This document shows, piece by piece, positions 24,715 to 33,024 of a stretch of DNA of 64,000 nucleotides. The notes beneath the pieces were generated by a model that saw only the letters and a program-made list of their open reading frames with translations, searched no databases and was not told the origin of the DNA. The stretch comes from Leucobacter weissii (GTDB taxonomy: Bacteria > Actinomycetota > Actinomycetes > Actinomycetales > Microbacteriaceae). The stretch is from assembly GCF_017565745.1 (NCBI RefSeq), contig NZ_JAGDYM010000011.1, forward strand, positions 62,001 through 126,000. The letters run 5' to 3'. The translations under genes and the position numbers were made by a program. Every line of letters starts with the position of its first letter. The stretch's first letter is position 1.

Positions 24715-25779
24715 CTACTGCGCCAAGAAGCTCTCCAGCTCCTCGCGCGCGATATGGTCGGGCTTCTGCACGGGAGGCGACTTCATGAAGTAGGCCGAGG
24801 CGGCCTCCACCGGCCCGGCGTGGCCGCGGTCCTTCGCGATCTTGGCGCTGCGGATCGCGTCGATCATCGTGCCGGCGGAGTTGGGGGAGTCCCAGACCTC
24901 GAGCTTGTATTCGAGGCTCAGGGGGACGTCGCCGAAGCCGCGGCCCTCGAGACGCACGAAGGCGAACTTGCGATCCTGGAGCCACGGCACGTGATCGCTC
25001 GGCCCGATGTGGATGTCGTCGGCGGGCAGGTCGACCTCGATGTTCGAGGTGACGGCCTGAGTCTTGGAGATCTTCTTGGACTTGAGGCGGCTGCGCTCGA
25101 GCATGTTCTTGAAGTCCATGTTGCCGCCGACGTTCAACTGGTACGTGTGGTCGAGGGCGACGCCGCGGCTCTCCATCAGGTGCGCGAGCACGCGGTGGGT
25201 GATCGTGGCTCCGACCTGGCTCTTGATGTCGTCGCCGACGATCGGGAGGCCCGCCGAGGCGAACTTCGCCGCCCATGCGGGGTCGCTCGCGACGAACACG
25301 GGCACGGCGTTCACGAACGCCACGCCGGCGTCGAGCGCCGCCTGCGCGTAGGACTTGACGGCCTCCTCGCTCCCCACCGGCAGGTAGCAGGCGAGCACGT
25401 CGGCCCCCGAGTCCCGCAGAGCCTGGGCGACGTCGACCGGCGCGGCCGTCGATTCCTCGACCTCGTCGCGGTAGTACTCGCCGAGACCATCGAGCGTCGG
25501 CCCGCGCAGCACCTCGAGCCCGAGACGGGGCACCTCGGAGAACTTGATCGTGTTGTTGTGACCCGCCCAGATGGCCTCGCTCAGATCCTTGCCGACCTTG
25601 TCGGCGTCGACCTCGAACGCGGCGACGAACTCGAGATCGGAGACGTGGTAGGCGCCGAGGCGCACATGCATCAGACCGGGGACCTGCTCGTCATCGGCGG
25701 CCTCGCGATAGTACTCGACGCCCTGCACGAGCGAGCTCACGCAATTCCCCACGCCCGCGAGGGCGACCTTCACCGACAT
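24715..25779 (-). CDS. ino1: Inositol-3-phosphate synthase (actinobacterial Ino1)
   Basis: 354-residue NAD-dependent enzyme converting glucose 6-phosphate to myo-inositol phosphate, the precursor of phosphatidylinositol and of mycothiol. The Rossmann start is [31 protein letters not shown] (near residue 190), [11 protein letters not shown] and [16 protein letters not shown] near 300 are family hallmarks. The length of about 355 is the actinobacterial form. GAAGG precedes the ATG. It is convergent with uppS and divergent from the inositol-phosphatase-like gene at 25899, which could act on its product. Confidence 0.95.
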   Translation of the reverse strand: MSVKVALAGVGNCVSSLVQGVEYYREAADDEQVPGLMHVRLGAYHVSDLEFVAAFEVDADKVGKDLSEAIWAGHNNTIKFSEVPRLGLEVLRGPTLDGLGEYYRDEVEESTAAPVDVAQALRDSGADVLACYLPVGSEEAVKSYAQAALDAGVAFVNAVPVFVASDPAWAAKFASAGLPIVGDDIKSQVGATITHRVLAHLMESRGVALDHTYQLNVGGNMDFKNMLERSRLKSKKISKTQAVTSNIEVDLPADDIHIGPSDHVPWLQDRKFAFVRLEGRGFGDVPLSLEYKLEVWDSPNSAGTMIDAIRSAKIAKDRGHAGPVEAASAYFMKSPPVQKPDHIAREELESFLAQ

Positions 25780-25898
25780 AGCACCAAGCCTTCACTCTTC
25801 ACCAACATTGCAGCGCGCCGGGACGTTCCTGCGCGCGGGCGCACCAAAGCAACATCCTATGCCCTTCGCTATGCTGAGCTGTCGTGGAGGGGGAGCGG

Positions 25899-26762
25899 AT
25901 GCACGGAGCGCGCGGCGCGGACGAAGCGCGTCGTGCCACGGCCGTCGCCGTCGCCGCGGCGCGCGAGGCCGGTGCGATCGCTCTCGCGGGATTCCGCTCC
26001 GGAGAGATGCGCGTCGACCTCAAGGCCGACATCCACGATCTCGTGACCCGCTACGACCGTGCGTGCGAGGAGCGCATCCGGGAGACCATCCTGACGGCCT
26101 TCCCCGATTCGACCGTCGTGGGCGAGGAGTCGGGGACGAGCGCCGGGTCCGGGCCGCTCACCTGGTACGTGGACCCGATCGACGGCACCGCGAACTTCGC
26201 GCGGGGCATCCCCATGTGGGCGGTGAGCATCGGCGTCGCCCGCGACGGCGAGATGATCTCGGGCGTCGTCTACGATCCCGCGAACGAGCAGCTCTTCTGG
26301 GCGGACGATCGCGGAGCCTTCCTGACCGACGGACGAAGCGGCGGCGCGGATCGGGCGCTGCGCAGTCGGGGGCACGCGGACCCCGGGCGGGCGACCGTCG
26401 CGCTCAACTTCCCGCTGGCGCGCGATCTGGTGCACTATCCCGAGCTCGCCCTCGAGCAGTTCGCCGAGGTGACGCACGCTTTCGCGCAGGTCCGCGGGCT
26501 CGGAAGCACCTGCATCGCGCTGTGCTGGATCGCGGCCGGGTGGATCGACGTCACCATCTCGTTCGAGACGAACCCCTGGGACGTGGCCGCCGGCGCCCTG
26601 ATCGTCAGGCGGGCCGGCGGCATCTATCACGGCTACGACGACGGGCGGATCGTCCCGGAGCAGCGGGATCATCTGGCCCGCCACTACTACGCCGCGATCG
26701 CCGGGGGCGAGTTCGAGCTGCTGCACGAGATCATGCGGACGCAGAGTCCGCGACCCATCTGA
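25899..26762 (+). CDS. Inositol monophosphatase family protein
   Basis: 287-residue Mg-dependent phosphatase. The metal-binding motifs are GEESG (about 74-78), DPIDGTANF (about 91-99) and WDVAAGALIVRRAGG (about 226-240). It would hydrolyse inositol 1-phosphate, histidinol phosphate or a similar sugar phosphate; divergence from ino1 favours an inositol substrate. ATG 25899 was chosen for the preceding GGAGGGGGAG; an in-frame GTG at 25884, 8 nt after a TATGCT box, would add five residues and would be read from a leaderless message, so both starts may be used. Confidence 0.92.
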   Translation: MHGARGADEARRATAVAVAAAREAGAIALAGFRSGEMRVDLKADIHDLVTRYDRACEERIRETILTAFPDSTVVGEESGTSAGSGPLTWYVDPIDGTANFARGIPMWAVSIGVARDGEMISGVVYDPANEQLFWADDRGAFLTDGRSGGADRALRSRGHADPGRATVALNFPLARDLVHYPELALEQFAEVTHAFAQVRGLGSTCIALCWIAAGWIDVTISFETNPWDVAAGALIVRRAGGIYHGYDDGRIVPEQRDHLARHYYAAIAGGEFELLHEIMRTQSPRPI

Positions 26763-26817
26763 GCGGCGCGACCCGGAAGAACCGGACGGACTGGGCGGAA
26801 TAGGGGAGAATTGCAGC

Positions 26818-27405
26818 ATGACCGTCGAAACCGCTGACCTGCCGGACCCGGAGGACCTGCCGGCCGACCCCGAGGATCTGCCGCCGGCGGACTCCAATCC
26901 CGGGTGGCTGAGCGCCGACGAACTCGACTTCGTGCGGGGCCGCCTGCCGATCGTGTACGTCGAGGCGGTGCCGGTCCGCGTCGACGGCCACGGCCGGGTG
27001 ACCGAGGTCGGTCTGCTGCTGCGCAGCACGCCGGAGGGGGTGATGACGCGAGCGCTCGTGGCCGGCCGGGTCCGCTACGGGGAGTCGCTGCGCGACGCGC
27101 TGTTCCGGCACCTCGAGAACGATCTCGGACCGATGGCCTTCCCGCTCATCCCGGCCTCTCCCGTGCCCGCGCAGGTCGCGGAGTACTTCCCGATGCCCGG
27201 CCTCTCGCCCTACATCGACGAGCGCCAGCACGCCGTGTCGCTCGTATACGTGGTGCCCGTCACCGGAAGCTGCAACCCCCGTCAGGACGCGCTCGAGGTG
27301 AGCTGGATGGCGCCGGAGGCGGCACTGGCGCCGGACGTCCTCGCGGAGCTGGGCGGCGGTCGCGGGCGTCTGCTGCGGCAGGCGCTCTCGAGCGTCGGCT
27401 GCTGA
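26818..27405 (+). CDS. DUF4916 / NUDIX-fold protein with degenerate Nudix box
   Basis: 195-residue protein. A short acidic repeat (PDPEDLPADPEDLPP) precedes a NUDIX-like fold. The Nudix box region near residues 82-104 reads G-x5-E-x7-R-H-L-E-N-D-L-G, so the consensus REUxEExGU has lost the first and two central glutamates. DUF4916 is an actinobacterial family of unknown function, and the degenerate box suggests it does not hydrolyse nucleotides in the classical way. It follows the inositol-phosphatase gene by 55 nt, with AGGGGAG before the ATG. Confidence 0.86.
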   Translation: MTVETADLPDPEDLPADPEDLPPADSNPGWLSADELDFVRGRLPIVYVEAVPVRVDGHGRVTEVGLLLRSTPEGVMTRALVAGRVRYGESLRDALFRHLENDLGPMAFPLIPASPVPAQVAEYFPMPGLSPYIDERQHAVSLVYVVPVTGSCNPRQDALEVSWMAPEAALAPDVLAELGGGRGRLLRQALSSVGC

Positions 27406-27417
27406 GCCGTCGACTCC

Positions 27418-28122
27418 TCAGTCGGCCGCCTTCGGCTCCAGTCGGCGCAGAGCGGTGCGGGAGGCGGCGCGGATGTGCGCGACGCAGCGCTCTGCGGCGC
27501 GTTCGCTGTCGCGATCCTCGATCGCGTCGAGAATCGCGCGCAGCTCGGAGGCGACCTCCTCTCCGCGCCCGGGGAAGGAGAGCGAGGTGGCTCGGAGCAC
27601 TCGCACGCGAGCCTTCAGCCCGTCGAGCTGCTGGGTCAGCGTCGGACTCTGCGCGCCGTCCTCGAGGACGGCGTAGAAGCGATCCTTCGAAGCGAGCAGG
27701 TGGTGGACATCGTCGTGCCGCGCCGTCTCCTCGGCGATCTCCTCGACCGTCGCGCGGAGCTGCCGCACCTGCTCGTCGCTCGCGCGCTCGATGAAGAAGC
27801 GGATGAGCAGCGATTCCAGGACCGCCCGGATCTCGTACATCTCGGCCGCCTCCTCGAGCGACGGGGCGGCCACCACCGCTCCCCGCTGGGGCTCCACGGT
27901 GACGAGCCCCTCGGTGCTCAACTCGCGCAGCGCCTCTCGCACGGTCGCGCGAGAGACGCCGAGCTTCTCGAGGAGCTCCCGCTCGATGAGGCGCTGCCCG
28001 GGCTTCAGCTCGAACTCCAGGATCGCCCTGCGCAGCTCCGCGGTCACCTGTTCCCGCAGGGGAGCGGCGACGCGCCCGACAGGGGTGACCGTCCATCCGC
28101 GTTCAACTTGATTGGTTGACAC
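27418..28122 (-). CDS. GntR-family regulator, FadR/FCD type
   Basis: 234-residue transcription regulator. The winged helix-turn-helix is at about 20-85 (REQVTAELRRAI...GVSRATVREALRELSTEGLV). The all-helical FCD ligand-binding domain is at about 95-215, with Asp and His residues of the metal/ligand pocket. GTG 28122 was chosen, with AAAGG about 10 nt upstream. It is the last gene of the leftward arm of the catabolic island and the obvious candidate to control both arms through the sites at 30467 and 30550. FadR-type regulators of this class usually bind a small organic acid from the pathway they control. Confidence 0.9.
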   Translation of the reverse strand: MSTNQVERGWTVTPVGRVAAPLREQVTAELRRAILEFELKPGQRLIERELLEKLGVSRATVREALRELSTEGLVTVEPQRGAVVAAPSLEEAAEMYEIRAVLESLLIRFFIERASDEQVRQLRATVEEIAEETARHDDVHHLLASKDRFYAVLEDGAQSPTLTQQLDGLKARVRVLRATSLSFPGRGEEVASELRAILDAIEDRDSERAAERCVAHIRAASRTALRRLEPKAAD

Positions 28123-28187
28123 TATGAACAGCCTTTCTCGATTCGATGTGGATCGCGTCTGCGTGCATGCGGCCTGGAGTGTCGATC

Positions 28188-28577
28188 CTAATGCCTCGAA
28201 GCACCGTATTCGGCGTCGGTGACCGGGTCGTCCCATGACGTGACGCCGAGTGACACCGCGGTGTGCGTCATGGTCGCCTCCGGCCCCGCTCCGTGCCAGT
28301 GCCGTTCGCCGGCCGGCACCCAGACCGTATCGCCCTGGCGGAGCACCTCGACCGGTCCGCCCTCGCTCTGCACGAGCCCCCGACCCGAGAGGACGAACAG
28401 GATCTGCCCCCGCTCGTGGCTGTGCCAGTGGGTTCGCGCTCCGGGATTGAAGGACACGGTGTTGATGACGACTCCGTCGGTCGAGGGCAGCGCCAGATAG
28501 GGATGCACCTCGCCGGTGAACTGCGAGCCGACCTTGCCGGAGGCGCCGGCCTGATCGTCGGGACGGATGATGATCAT
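28188..28577 (-). CDS. Cupin-domain protein
   Basis: 129-residue single-domain beta-barrel. The metal-binding set is visible as THWHSHERGQ (His50, 52, 54, Gln58) with a second motif containing GERHWHG near residue 93. Members of this small cupin group act as isomerases, lyases or dioxygenases on small carbonyl compounds, and some are paired with carboxymuconolactone-decarboxylase-like proteins, one of which lies at 40193-40591. The reaction is unknown. The start overlaps the stop of the dehydrogenase gene at 28574 by 4 nt, so they are co-translated. Confidence 0.88.
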   Translation of the reverse strand: MIIIRPDDQAGASGKVGSQFTGEVHPYLALPSTDGVVINTVSFNPGARTHWHSHERGQILFVLSGRGLVQSEGGPVEVLRQGDTVWVPAGERHWHGAGPEATMTHTAVSLGVTSWDDPVTDAEYGASRH

Positions 28578-29482
28578 GAGTCCTCCTCGTTCCCCTCGTG
28601 CAGTCGCACTCCGCCGGAGACGTCTCCGAGCGCGTCGACCACGGTGTTGCTGATCTCGTCAGCGTAACCCAGCGCCCGGGCGAGCCCGAACGATGCGACC
28701 GGGCCGGCGCTGTGGAAGCTCGTGACGCCGAGCCGAGCCAGGAGATCGACGTAGAGCGTGATGTCCTTGAGCATGAGGCTGTTGGTCAGCCCGCCCTTCA
28801 GGTAGTCGCCGTGGACGATCTTCGGGAAGCGGTTGAGCGTGGCGAAGTTCACGCCCGAGCTCTCGTTGAACACCGCGAGGACGGTGTCGAGGTCGAGGCC
28901 GCTCTTCTTCGCGGCGATCATCACCTCGGCCGTCGCGGAGAGCGCGACGGCGTTGAGGAAGTTGTTGAGCAGCTTCGTCACGTGGCCCGCGCCGGAAGCG
29001 CCGACGTGGAACACCTGCGAGGCGATCGGCTTCAGAACGTCGGAGACCGATGCCAGTGCCGTGGCGTCGCCGCCGACCATGAGCGTGAGACGGCCCTGCT
29101 CCGCAGCGGCCGCGCCGCCGGAGATGCCGGCGTCGAGGAACGCCGCGCCGCGCGCGTCGAACTCCTCCGCGATGCGGCGGGTGGAATCCGGGGCGGCCGT
29201 GGAGAGATCGATGACGATCTGCCCCGCGCGACTGTGGGCGATGAGGCCGTCCGGGCCGTCCACCACGGCCTCGACGACGCGGCTGTCCGGCAGCGACAGC
29301 AGGATGACGTCGGCCCCGGCGGCGAGTGCGCTCACCGACTCCGCGGCCGCGGCGCCGGAGGCCGCGATGTTCTCCGGGCGCGTGTCGAAGCCGAGGATCT
29401 CGAGACCGGACTCGACGAGGCGTCGCGTGATCCGTCCGCCCATGTTGCCGAGGCCGATGAATCCAATGCGTCTGTCGGGCAT
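28574..29482 (-). CDS. NAD(P)-dependent beta-hydroxyacid dehydrogenase (HIBADH-type) 1
   Basis: 302-residue member of the 3-hydroxyisobutyrate / tartronate-semialdehyde reductase family. The Rossmann motif is GFIGLGNMGG (7-16), the substrate motif DAGISGG (117-123), and the catalytic lysine is Lys170 in GHVTKLLNNF. It would oxidise a 2- or 3-hydroxyacid to a semialdehyde or reduce the semialdehyde. A second paralogue, of the same length, is encoded at 39265-40173 in the opposite arm of the island. GGAGAG precedes the ATG. Confidence 0.92.
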   Translation of the reverse strand: MPDRRIGFIGLGNMGGRITRRLVESGLEILGFDTRPENIAASGAAAAESVSALAAGADVILLSLPDSRVVEAVVDGPDGLIAHSRAGQIVIDLSTAAPDSTRRIAEEFDARGAAFLDAGISGGAAAAEQGRLTLMVGGDATALASVSDVLKPIASQVFHVGASGAGHVTKLLNNFLNAVALSATAEVMIAAKKSGLDLDTVLAVFNESSGVNFATLNRFPKIVHGDYLKGGLTNSLMLKDITLYVDLLARLGVTSFHSAGPVASFGLARALGYADEISNTVVDALGDVSGGVRLHEGNEEDS

Positions 29483-29550
29483 GATCTGCTCTCCAATGAT
29501 GTGTGGCTGGGTGGCGTGTCGGGGCGGCGCGGGCCGCTGCTGGTCGGCCG

Positions 29551-30369
29551 TCATGGGGCGCCGATCCTCGCCGCGGTGCCCTCGAGGCCGGGGATCGGCG
29601 AGAAGCGCTCGAGCGTCTCGGGATCGTGCCCGGAGACCAGGTGCCGGACCCGGCCGGAGGCGACGAGGTCTCGAATGGTCTGGAAGGCGTCGTACATCCC
29701 GACCACATCGGTGACGGAGGTGAAGGGCATGTCGGCCTCGAGCTCCTCGTAGTAGTGCACGGCGTCGCTGGTGAGCAGCACGGGGCCCTCCGAGGTCTGC
29801 GCGAGGACGACCGCCTGCCCCGGGGTGTGCCCGCCGACCTCGATCACCTCGACGCCGGCCGCCGGCCGGCACTCCCCGGCGAAGAAGTCGACGCGCCCCG
29901 CCTCGACGAGGCCGTTCAGATACGCGATCTCCTCGCTCTCGACGGAGTGCTCGAACAGCGGCTTCCCGGCGTTGCGACTGTTCCAGAAGTCGACTTCGGC
30001 GCGGGCGATGAGGAACCGCGCATTCGGGAAGGCGCGGAGATTGCCGATGTGGTCGTAGTGGGCGTGCGTGATGATGACGAGGGGCACCGCCGCGCAGTCC
30101 ACCCCGATCCGGGCCAGCAGCGCGGGAACGTCGGAGAGGACCTCGCGGCCGCGACTCCGGGCACCCTCCCGGGAGTAGCCGGTGTCGACCACGATCGTCC
30201 GTCCGGCGCTGCGGAGGACCCACACGAAGTAGTCCATCCGGATCGGGGCGTCCGGCCGACCGTAGTGCGCGTAGTTCAGGAACACCTCGCTGCGGCTCGC
30301 CATCCGGCTGCCGTGGCGCGCGATGACCACCTCGTGCGCGGTCGGCGAGCTCTCGGGGGCGGTGCTCAT
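29551..30369 (-). CDS. Metallo-beta-lactamase-fold hydrolase, AHL-lactonase-like
   Basis: 272-residue zinc hydrolase. The metal motif THAHYDHIG (His102, His104, Asp106, His107) is followed by conserved GGHTPGQ near residue 190, SDAVHYYEE and a C-terminal SGHD. The layout matches the AttM/AiiB N-acyl-homoserine lactonase group. In a catabolic operon it could instead open a lactone intermediate of the pathway. GAGGAG precedes the ATG. It is the first gene of the leftward operon, divergent from the alcohol dehydrogenase gene. Confidence 0.9.
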   Translation of the reverse strand: MSTAPESSPTAHEVVIARHGSRMASRSEVFLNYAHYGRPDAPIRMDYFVWVLRSAGRTIVVDTGYSREGARSRGREVLSDVPALLARIGVDCAAVPLVIITHAHYDHIGNLRAFPNARFLIARAEVDFWNSRNAGKPLFEHSVESEEIAYLNGLVEAGRVDFFAGECRPAAGVEVIEVGGHTPGQAVVLAQTSEGPVLLTSDAVHYYEELEADMPFTSVTDVVGMYDAFQTIRDLVASGRVRHLVSGHDPETLERFSPIPGLEGTAARIGAP

Positions 30370-30466
30370 CGTGCACTCCTCAACTTCTGCGCGGATCGAG
30401 TCCTGGAACGGATTGTTTCGAAGATGTTACCTGACAGCAATACCGCCTGCTTGCAGGACCATCTGC

Positions 30467-30477
30467 CTGTCAGACAA
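30467..30477. promoter_or_regulatory. Candidate GntR operator, site A
   Basis: CTGTCAGACAA contains a TGTC-A-GACA palindrome and matches the GT-N3-AC core known for FadR-subfamily operators. It lies 83 bp from site B, close to eight helical turns, in the divergent promoter region of the catabolic island. Confidence 0.5.
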
Positions 30478-30522
30478 TATAGTACCAATGTCATGCGGGT
30501 CGCGGTGGATCTGCGGCCCGGG

Positions 30523-30551
30523 TTGCATAAAATGACCAGACGGCATAGATT
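30523..30551 (+). promoter_or_regulatory. Predicted promoter of the rightward catabolic operon
   Basis: TTGCAT (30523-30528), a 17-nt spacer, and TAGATT (30546-30551). Transcription would start near 30558 with a leader of about 60 nt before the ATG at 30618. Operator site B overlaps the -10 box. Confidence 0.5.
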
Positions 30552-30560
30552 GTCGGACGA
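30550..30560. promoter_or_regulatory. Candidate GntR operator, site B
   Basis: TTGTCGGACGA fits the FadR-subfamily pattern TNGTNNNACNA exactly and shares the core TGTCRGACRA with site A. Its position across the -10 box and start site is that of a repressor operator. Confidence 0.55.
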
Positions 30561-30617
30561 TCAGGCAAGATTACAATGACGTTACCGTCGGATTACACAG
30601 GTACAGGGGTGGAAGGC

Positions 30618-31739
30618 ATGAAAACTCGCGGAGCTATCATTCGGAGCGCGCCGGGCAGGTACGAGACCGTCGAACTCAATCTCGATGAACCCCGGCAGGG
30701 CGAGATCAGGGTGAAGATGGTCGCCACCGGCATGTGCCACTCCGACGACCACTTCGCCACCGGGGACATGGTCCCCGGCGTGTACCCGTGGCTCGGCGGG
30801 CACGAGGGCGGGGGGATCGTGGAGGCCGTGGGGCCGAACACGCCCGGCTGGGAGGTGGGCGATCACATCGTCACGTCCTTCCTGCCCGCCTGCGGCCGCT
30901 GCCGGTGGTGCGCCGAGGGCATGCAGAACCTCTGCGACCTCGGCGCGACCCTGCTCCAGGGCGCGCGCTTCAACGATCCCGACAGCTATCGGGTGACGCT
31001 CGAGGACGGCAGCCCGGTGGGCCAGATGTGCGGTATCGGCACCTTCGCCGAGCGCATCGTCATCAGCGTGGACTCGGCCATCAAGGTGGACAAGGACCTG
31101 CCGCTCGACGTCGTCTGCCTGCTCGGCTGCGCGGTCGGCACGGGCTGGGGGTCCTCCGTGAACGCCGCGCAGGTCGAGGCCGGCGACGTGGTGGTCGTCA
31201 TCGGCATCGGCGGCGTCGGCATCAACGCGGTCCAGGGCGCTCGTCACGCGGGGGCGGATCACGTCATCGCGGTCGACCCGGTGGAGTTCAAACGGGAGAA
31301 GGCGCTGGAGCTCGGAGCCACGCGCGCCTACGCCACCGCGGACGAGGCGATCGACTACGCGCGGAGCATCACGAACGGCCAGGGGGCCGACAAGGCCGTG
31401 GTGACCGTCGGCATCACGACCGGTGAGCACATCGCCCAGGGCTTCGCCTCGATCCGCAAGGGCGGCACGCTCGTCTGCACCGGCATCGGCAACATGACGG
31501 CTGTGGGGATCCCCCTCCCGATCACGGAGCTGGTCACCTATCAGAAGCGCATCCAGGGGACCCATTTCGGCCACTGCAGCCCGAACGCCGACATTCCCAG
31601 GCAGATCCAGATGTACCGCGACGGCAAGATCAAGCTCGACGAGATCATCACCAAGCGCTACACGCTCGACCAGATCGCCGAGGCCTACGAGGACATGCAC
31701 GACGGCAAGATCGTGCGGGGCGTCGTCGTCTTCGACTGA
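30618..31739 (+). CDS. Zinc alcohol dehydrogenase, NDMA-dependent (Rxyl_3153-like)
   Basis: 373-residue medium-chain dehydrogenase. Catalytic zinc ligands are Cys40 (GMCHSDDH) and His62-Glu63 (GGHEGGG); structural zinc cysteines are Cys92, 95, 98 and 106. The Rossmann motif GIGGVGINA is near residue 195. The N-terminal MKTRGAIIRSAPGRYE and CHSDDHFATGD stretches resemble the NDMA-dependent alcohol dehydrogenases that hold NAD(H) tightly and rely on the peptide cofactor mycofactocin for reoxidation. ATG 30618 was chosen because AGGGG lies 8 nt upstream; an in-frame ATG at 30576 lacks one. It probably oxidises the pathway alcohol to an aldehyde. Confidence 0.92.
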   Translation: MKTRGAIIRSAPGRYETVELNLDEPRQGEIRVKMVATGMCHSDDHFATGDMVPGVYPWLGGHEGGGIVEAVGPNTPGWEVGDHIVTSFLPACGRCRWCAEGMQNLCDLGATLLQGARFNDPDSYRVTLEDGSPVGQMCGIGTFAERIVISVDSAIKVDKDLPLDVVCLLGCAVGTGWGSSVNAAQVEAGDVVVVIGIGGVGINAVQGARHAGADHVIAVDPVEFKREKALELGATRAYATADEAIDYARSITNGQGADKAVVTVGITTGEHIAQGFASIRKGGTLVCTGIGNMTAVGIPLPITELVTYQKRIQGTHFGHCSPNADIPRQIQMYRDGKIKLDEIITKRYTLDQIAEAYEDMHDGKIVRGVVVFD

Positions 31740-31858
31740 TCCATCTCGCGGCCGCGGCCGCATCGGATTTGCGACGACCCGGCCCCTCGGGGAGAGTCCC
31801 GGGACCGCTCGCAATACAGGGAGCTCCAGCTCCAACTCAACGAGGAGGAAAACCACTC

Positions 31859-32989
31859 ATGTCATATGTTCGCGGACGCGCCTCTCGCGTCCTCACCACG
31901 TTCGGGATCCTGGCGGGCGCCGCGATCCTCGCCACCACCGGCTGCGCCTCGGGCGACAGCGGGGCCCCCGCCGATGACGCCGGCGACTCCGAGGTGAAGT
32001 CGGTCAAGATCGCGCTGAGCAACAACTTCAACGGCAACATCTGGCGCAAGCAGATGGAAGCCAGCTTCGAGACCACCGCCGCGGAGAACCCGGACTACTT
32101 CTCGGACCCCAAGATCGTCGTCTCCGACGGGTCCGCCCCGCAGCAGGCGCAGCAGATCCAGTCGCTCGTGCTCGAGGGCTACGAGGCCATCATCATCGAA
32201 CCGGGCTCCCCGACCGGGCTCAACGGCGCCATCGAGGAGGCCTGCGCGGCCGGGGTGACGGTCGTGGTGTTCGACGGTGCGACCACCGCCGAGTGCGCGT
32301 ACCAGGTCGCCTTCGACTACGTCGAGTACGGCCGCATCCAGGCCGAGTTCGCGGCGGAGCAGCTCGGCGGCGAGGGGAACATCCTCATGGTCCGGGGCCT
32401 GCCGGGGAACACCATCGACGAGGACATCTACGCCGGCGTGACCGAGGTGCTCGCCGAGCACCCCGACATGGAGCTCGTGGGCGAGGTCTACGGCGAGTGG
32501 ACCGAGTCCGTCGCGCAGCAGGAGGTCGCCAAGATCATCCCCTCGCTGCCCGAGATCGACGGCGTGCTCACCAACGGCAACGACGGCGGCGGGACGCTCG
32601 ACGCCTTCCGCCAGGCGGGCACCGATCCGCTGCCCCTGATCATCCAGGGCAACTCCGGCCAGGGCCTGCAGGGCTGGACCGAGGTCGTCGACGAGAATCC
32701 GGACTACCTCTCGATGTCGATCTCCTCGCAGCCGAGCATCTCGTCGACCGCTGCCTGGCTGGCCACGCTGCTGATCAACGATCTCGACGACGCGCGCGAG
32801 ATTCCCGACATGACGATCTTCTCGCCGCTCCTCATCATCCCCGAGGAGAACCGTGTCGCGTGGACCGAGGCCCTCGAGTACACCGAGATCGCCGAGAACC
32901 CGACGACGCTCGAGGCGACGCGCGAGATCATCGCGGCCGCGATCGCCGGCGATCCGATCAAGGTGGACACCCCGCTGCCTCCGCAGTAA
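31859..32989 (+). CDS. Sugar-type ABC transporter substrate-binding lipoprotein
   Basis: 376-residue periplasmic-binding-protein-like lipoprotein of the ribose/galactose (type I) fold. Signal peptide with lipobox ending at TTGC (Cys near 27), then an acidic linker and the two-lobed domain (KIALSNNFNGNIWRKQM near 47, EPGSPTGLN, VFDGATTAECAYQ, LTNGNDGGG). GAGGAGGA precedes the ATG. It follows the alcohol dehydrogenase by 119 nt and opens the transporter part of the operon. The ligand is unknown; such proteins bind sugars, polyols and related hydroxylated compounds. Confidence 0.92.
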   Translation: MSYVRGRASRVLTTFGILAGAAILATTGCASGDSGAPADDAGDSEVKSVKIALSNNFNGNIWRKQMEASFETTAAENPDYFSDPKIVVSDGSAPQQAQQIQSLVLEGYEAIIIEPGSPTGLNGAIEEACAAGVTVVVFDGATTAECAYQVAFDYVEYGRIQAEFAAEQLGGEGNILMVRGLPGNTIDEDIYAGVTEVLAEHPDMELVGEVYGEWTESVAQQEVAKIIPSLPEIDGVLTNGNDGGGTLDAFRQAGTDPLPLIIQGNSGQGLQGWTEVVDENPDYLSMSISSQPSISSTAAWLATLLINDLDDAREIPDMTIFSPLLIIPEENRVAWTEALEYTEIAENPTTLEATREIIAAAIAGDPIKVDTPLPPQ

Positions 32990-33024
32990 CCCAGGCGACT
33001 CCCAACGGAAGGCTGAACGCCACT

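Noticed and set aside
31748-31761. GCGGCCGCGGCCGC palindrome between the alcohol dehydrogenase and the binding-protein gene, considered as a terminator
   Set aside because: Too short to leave a loop of useful size, and the downstream genes have no clear promoter of their own, so the operon probably continues.
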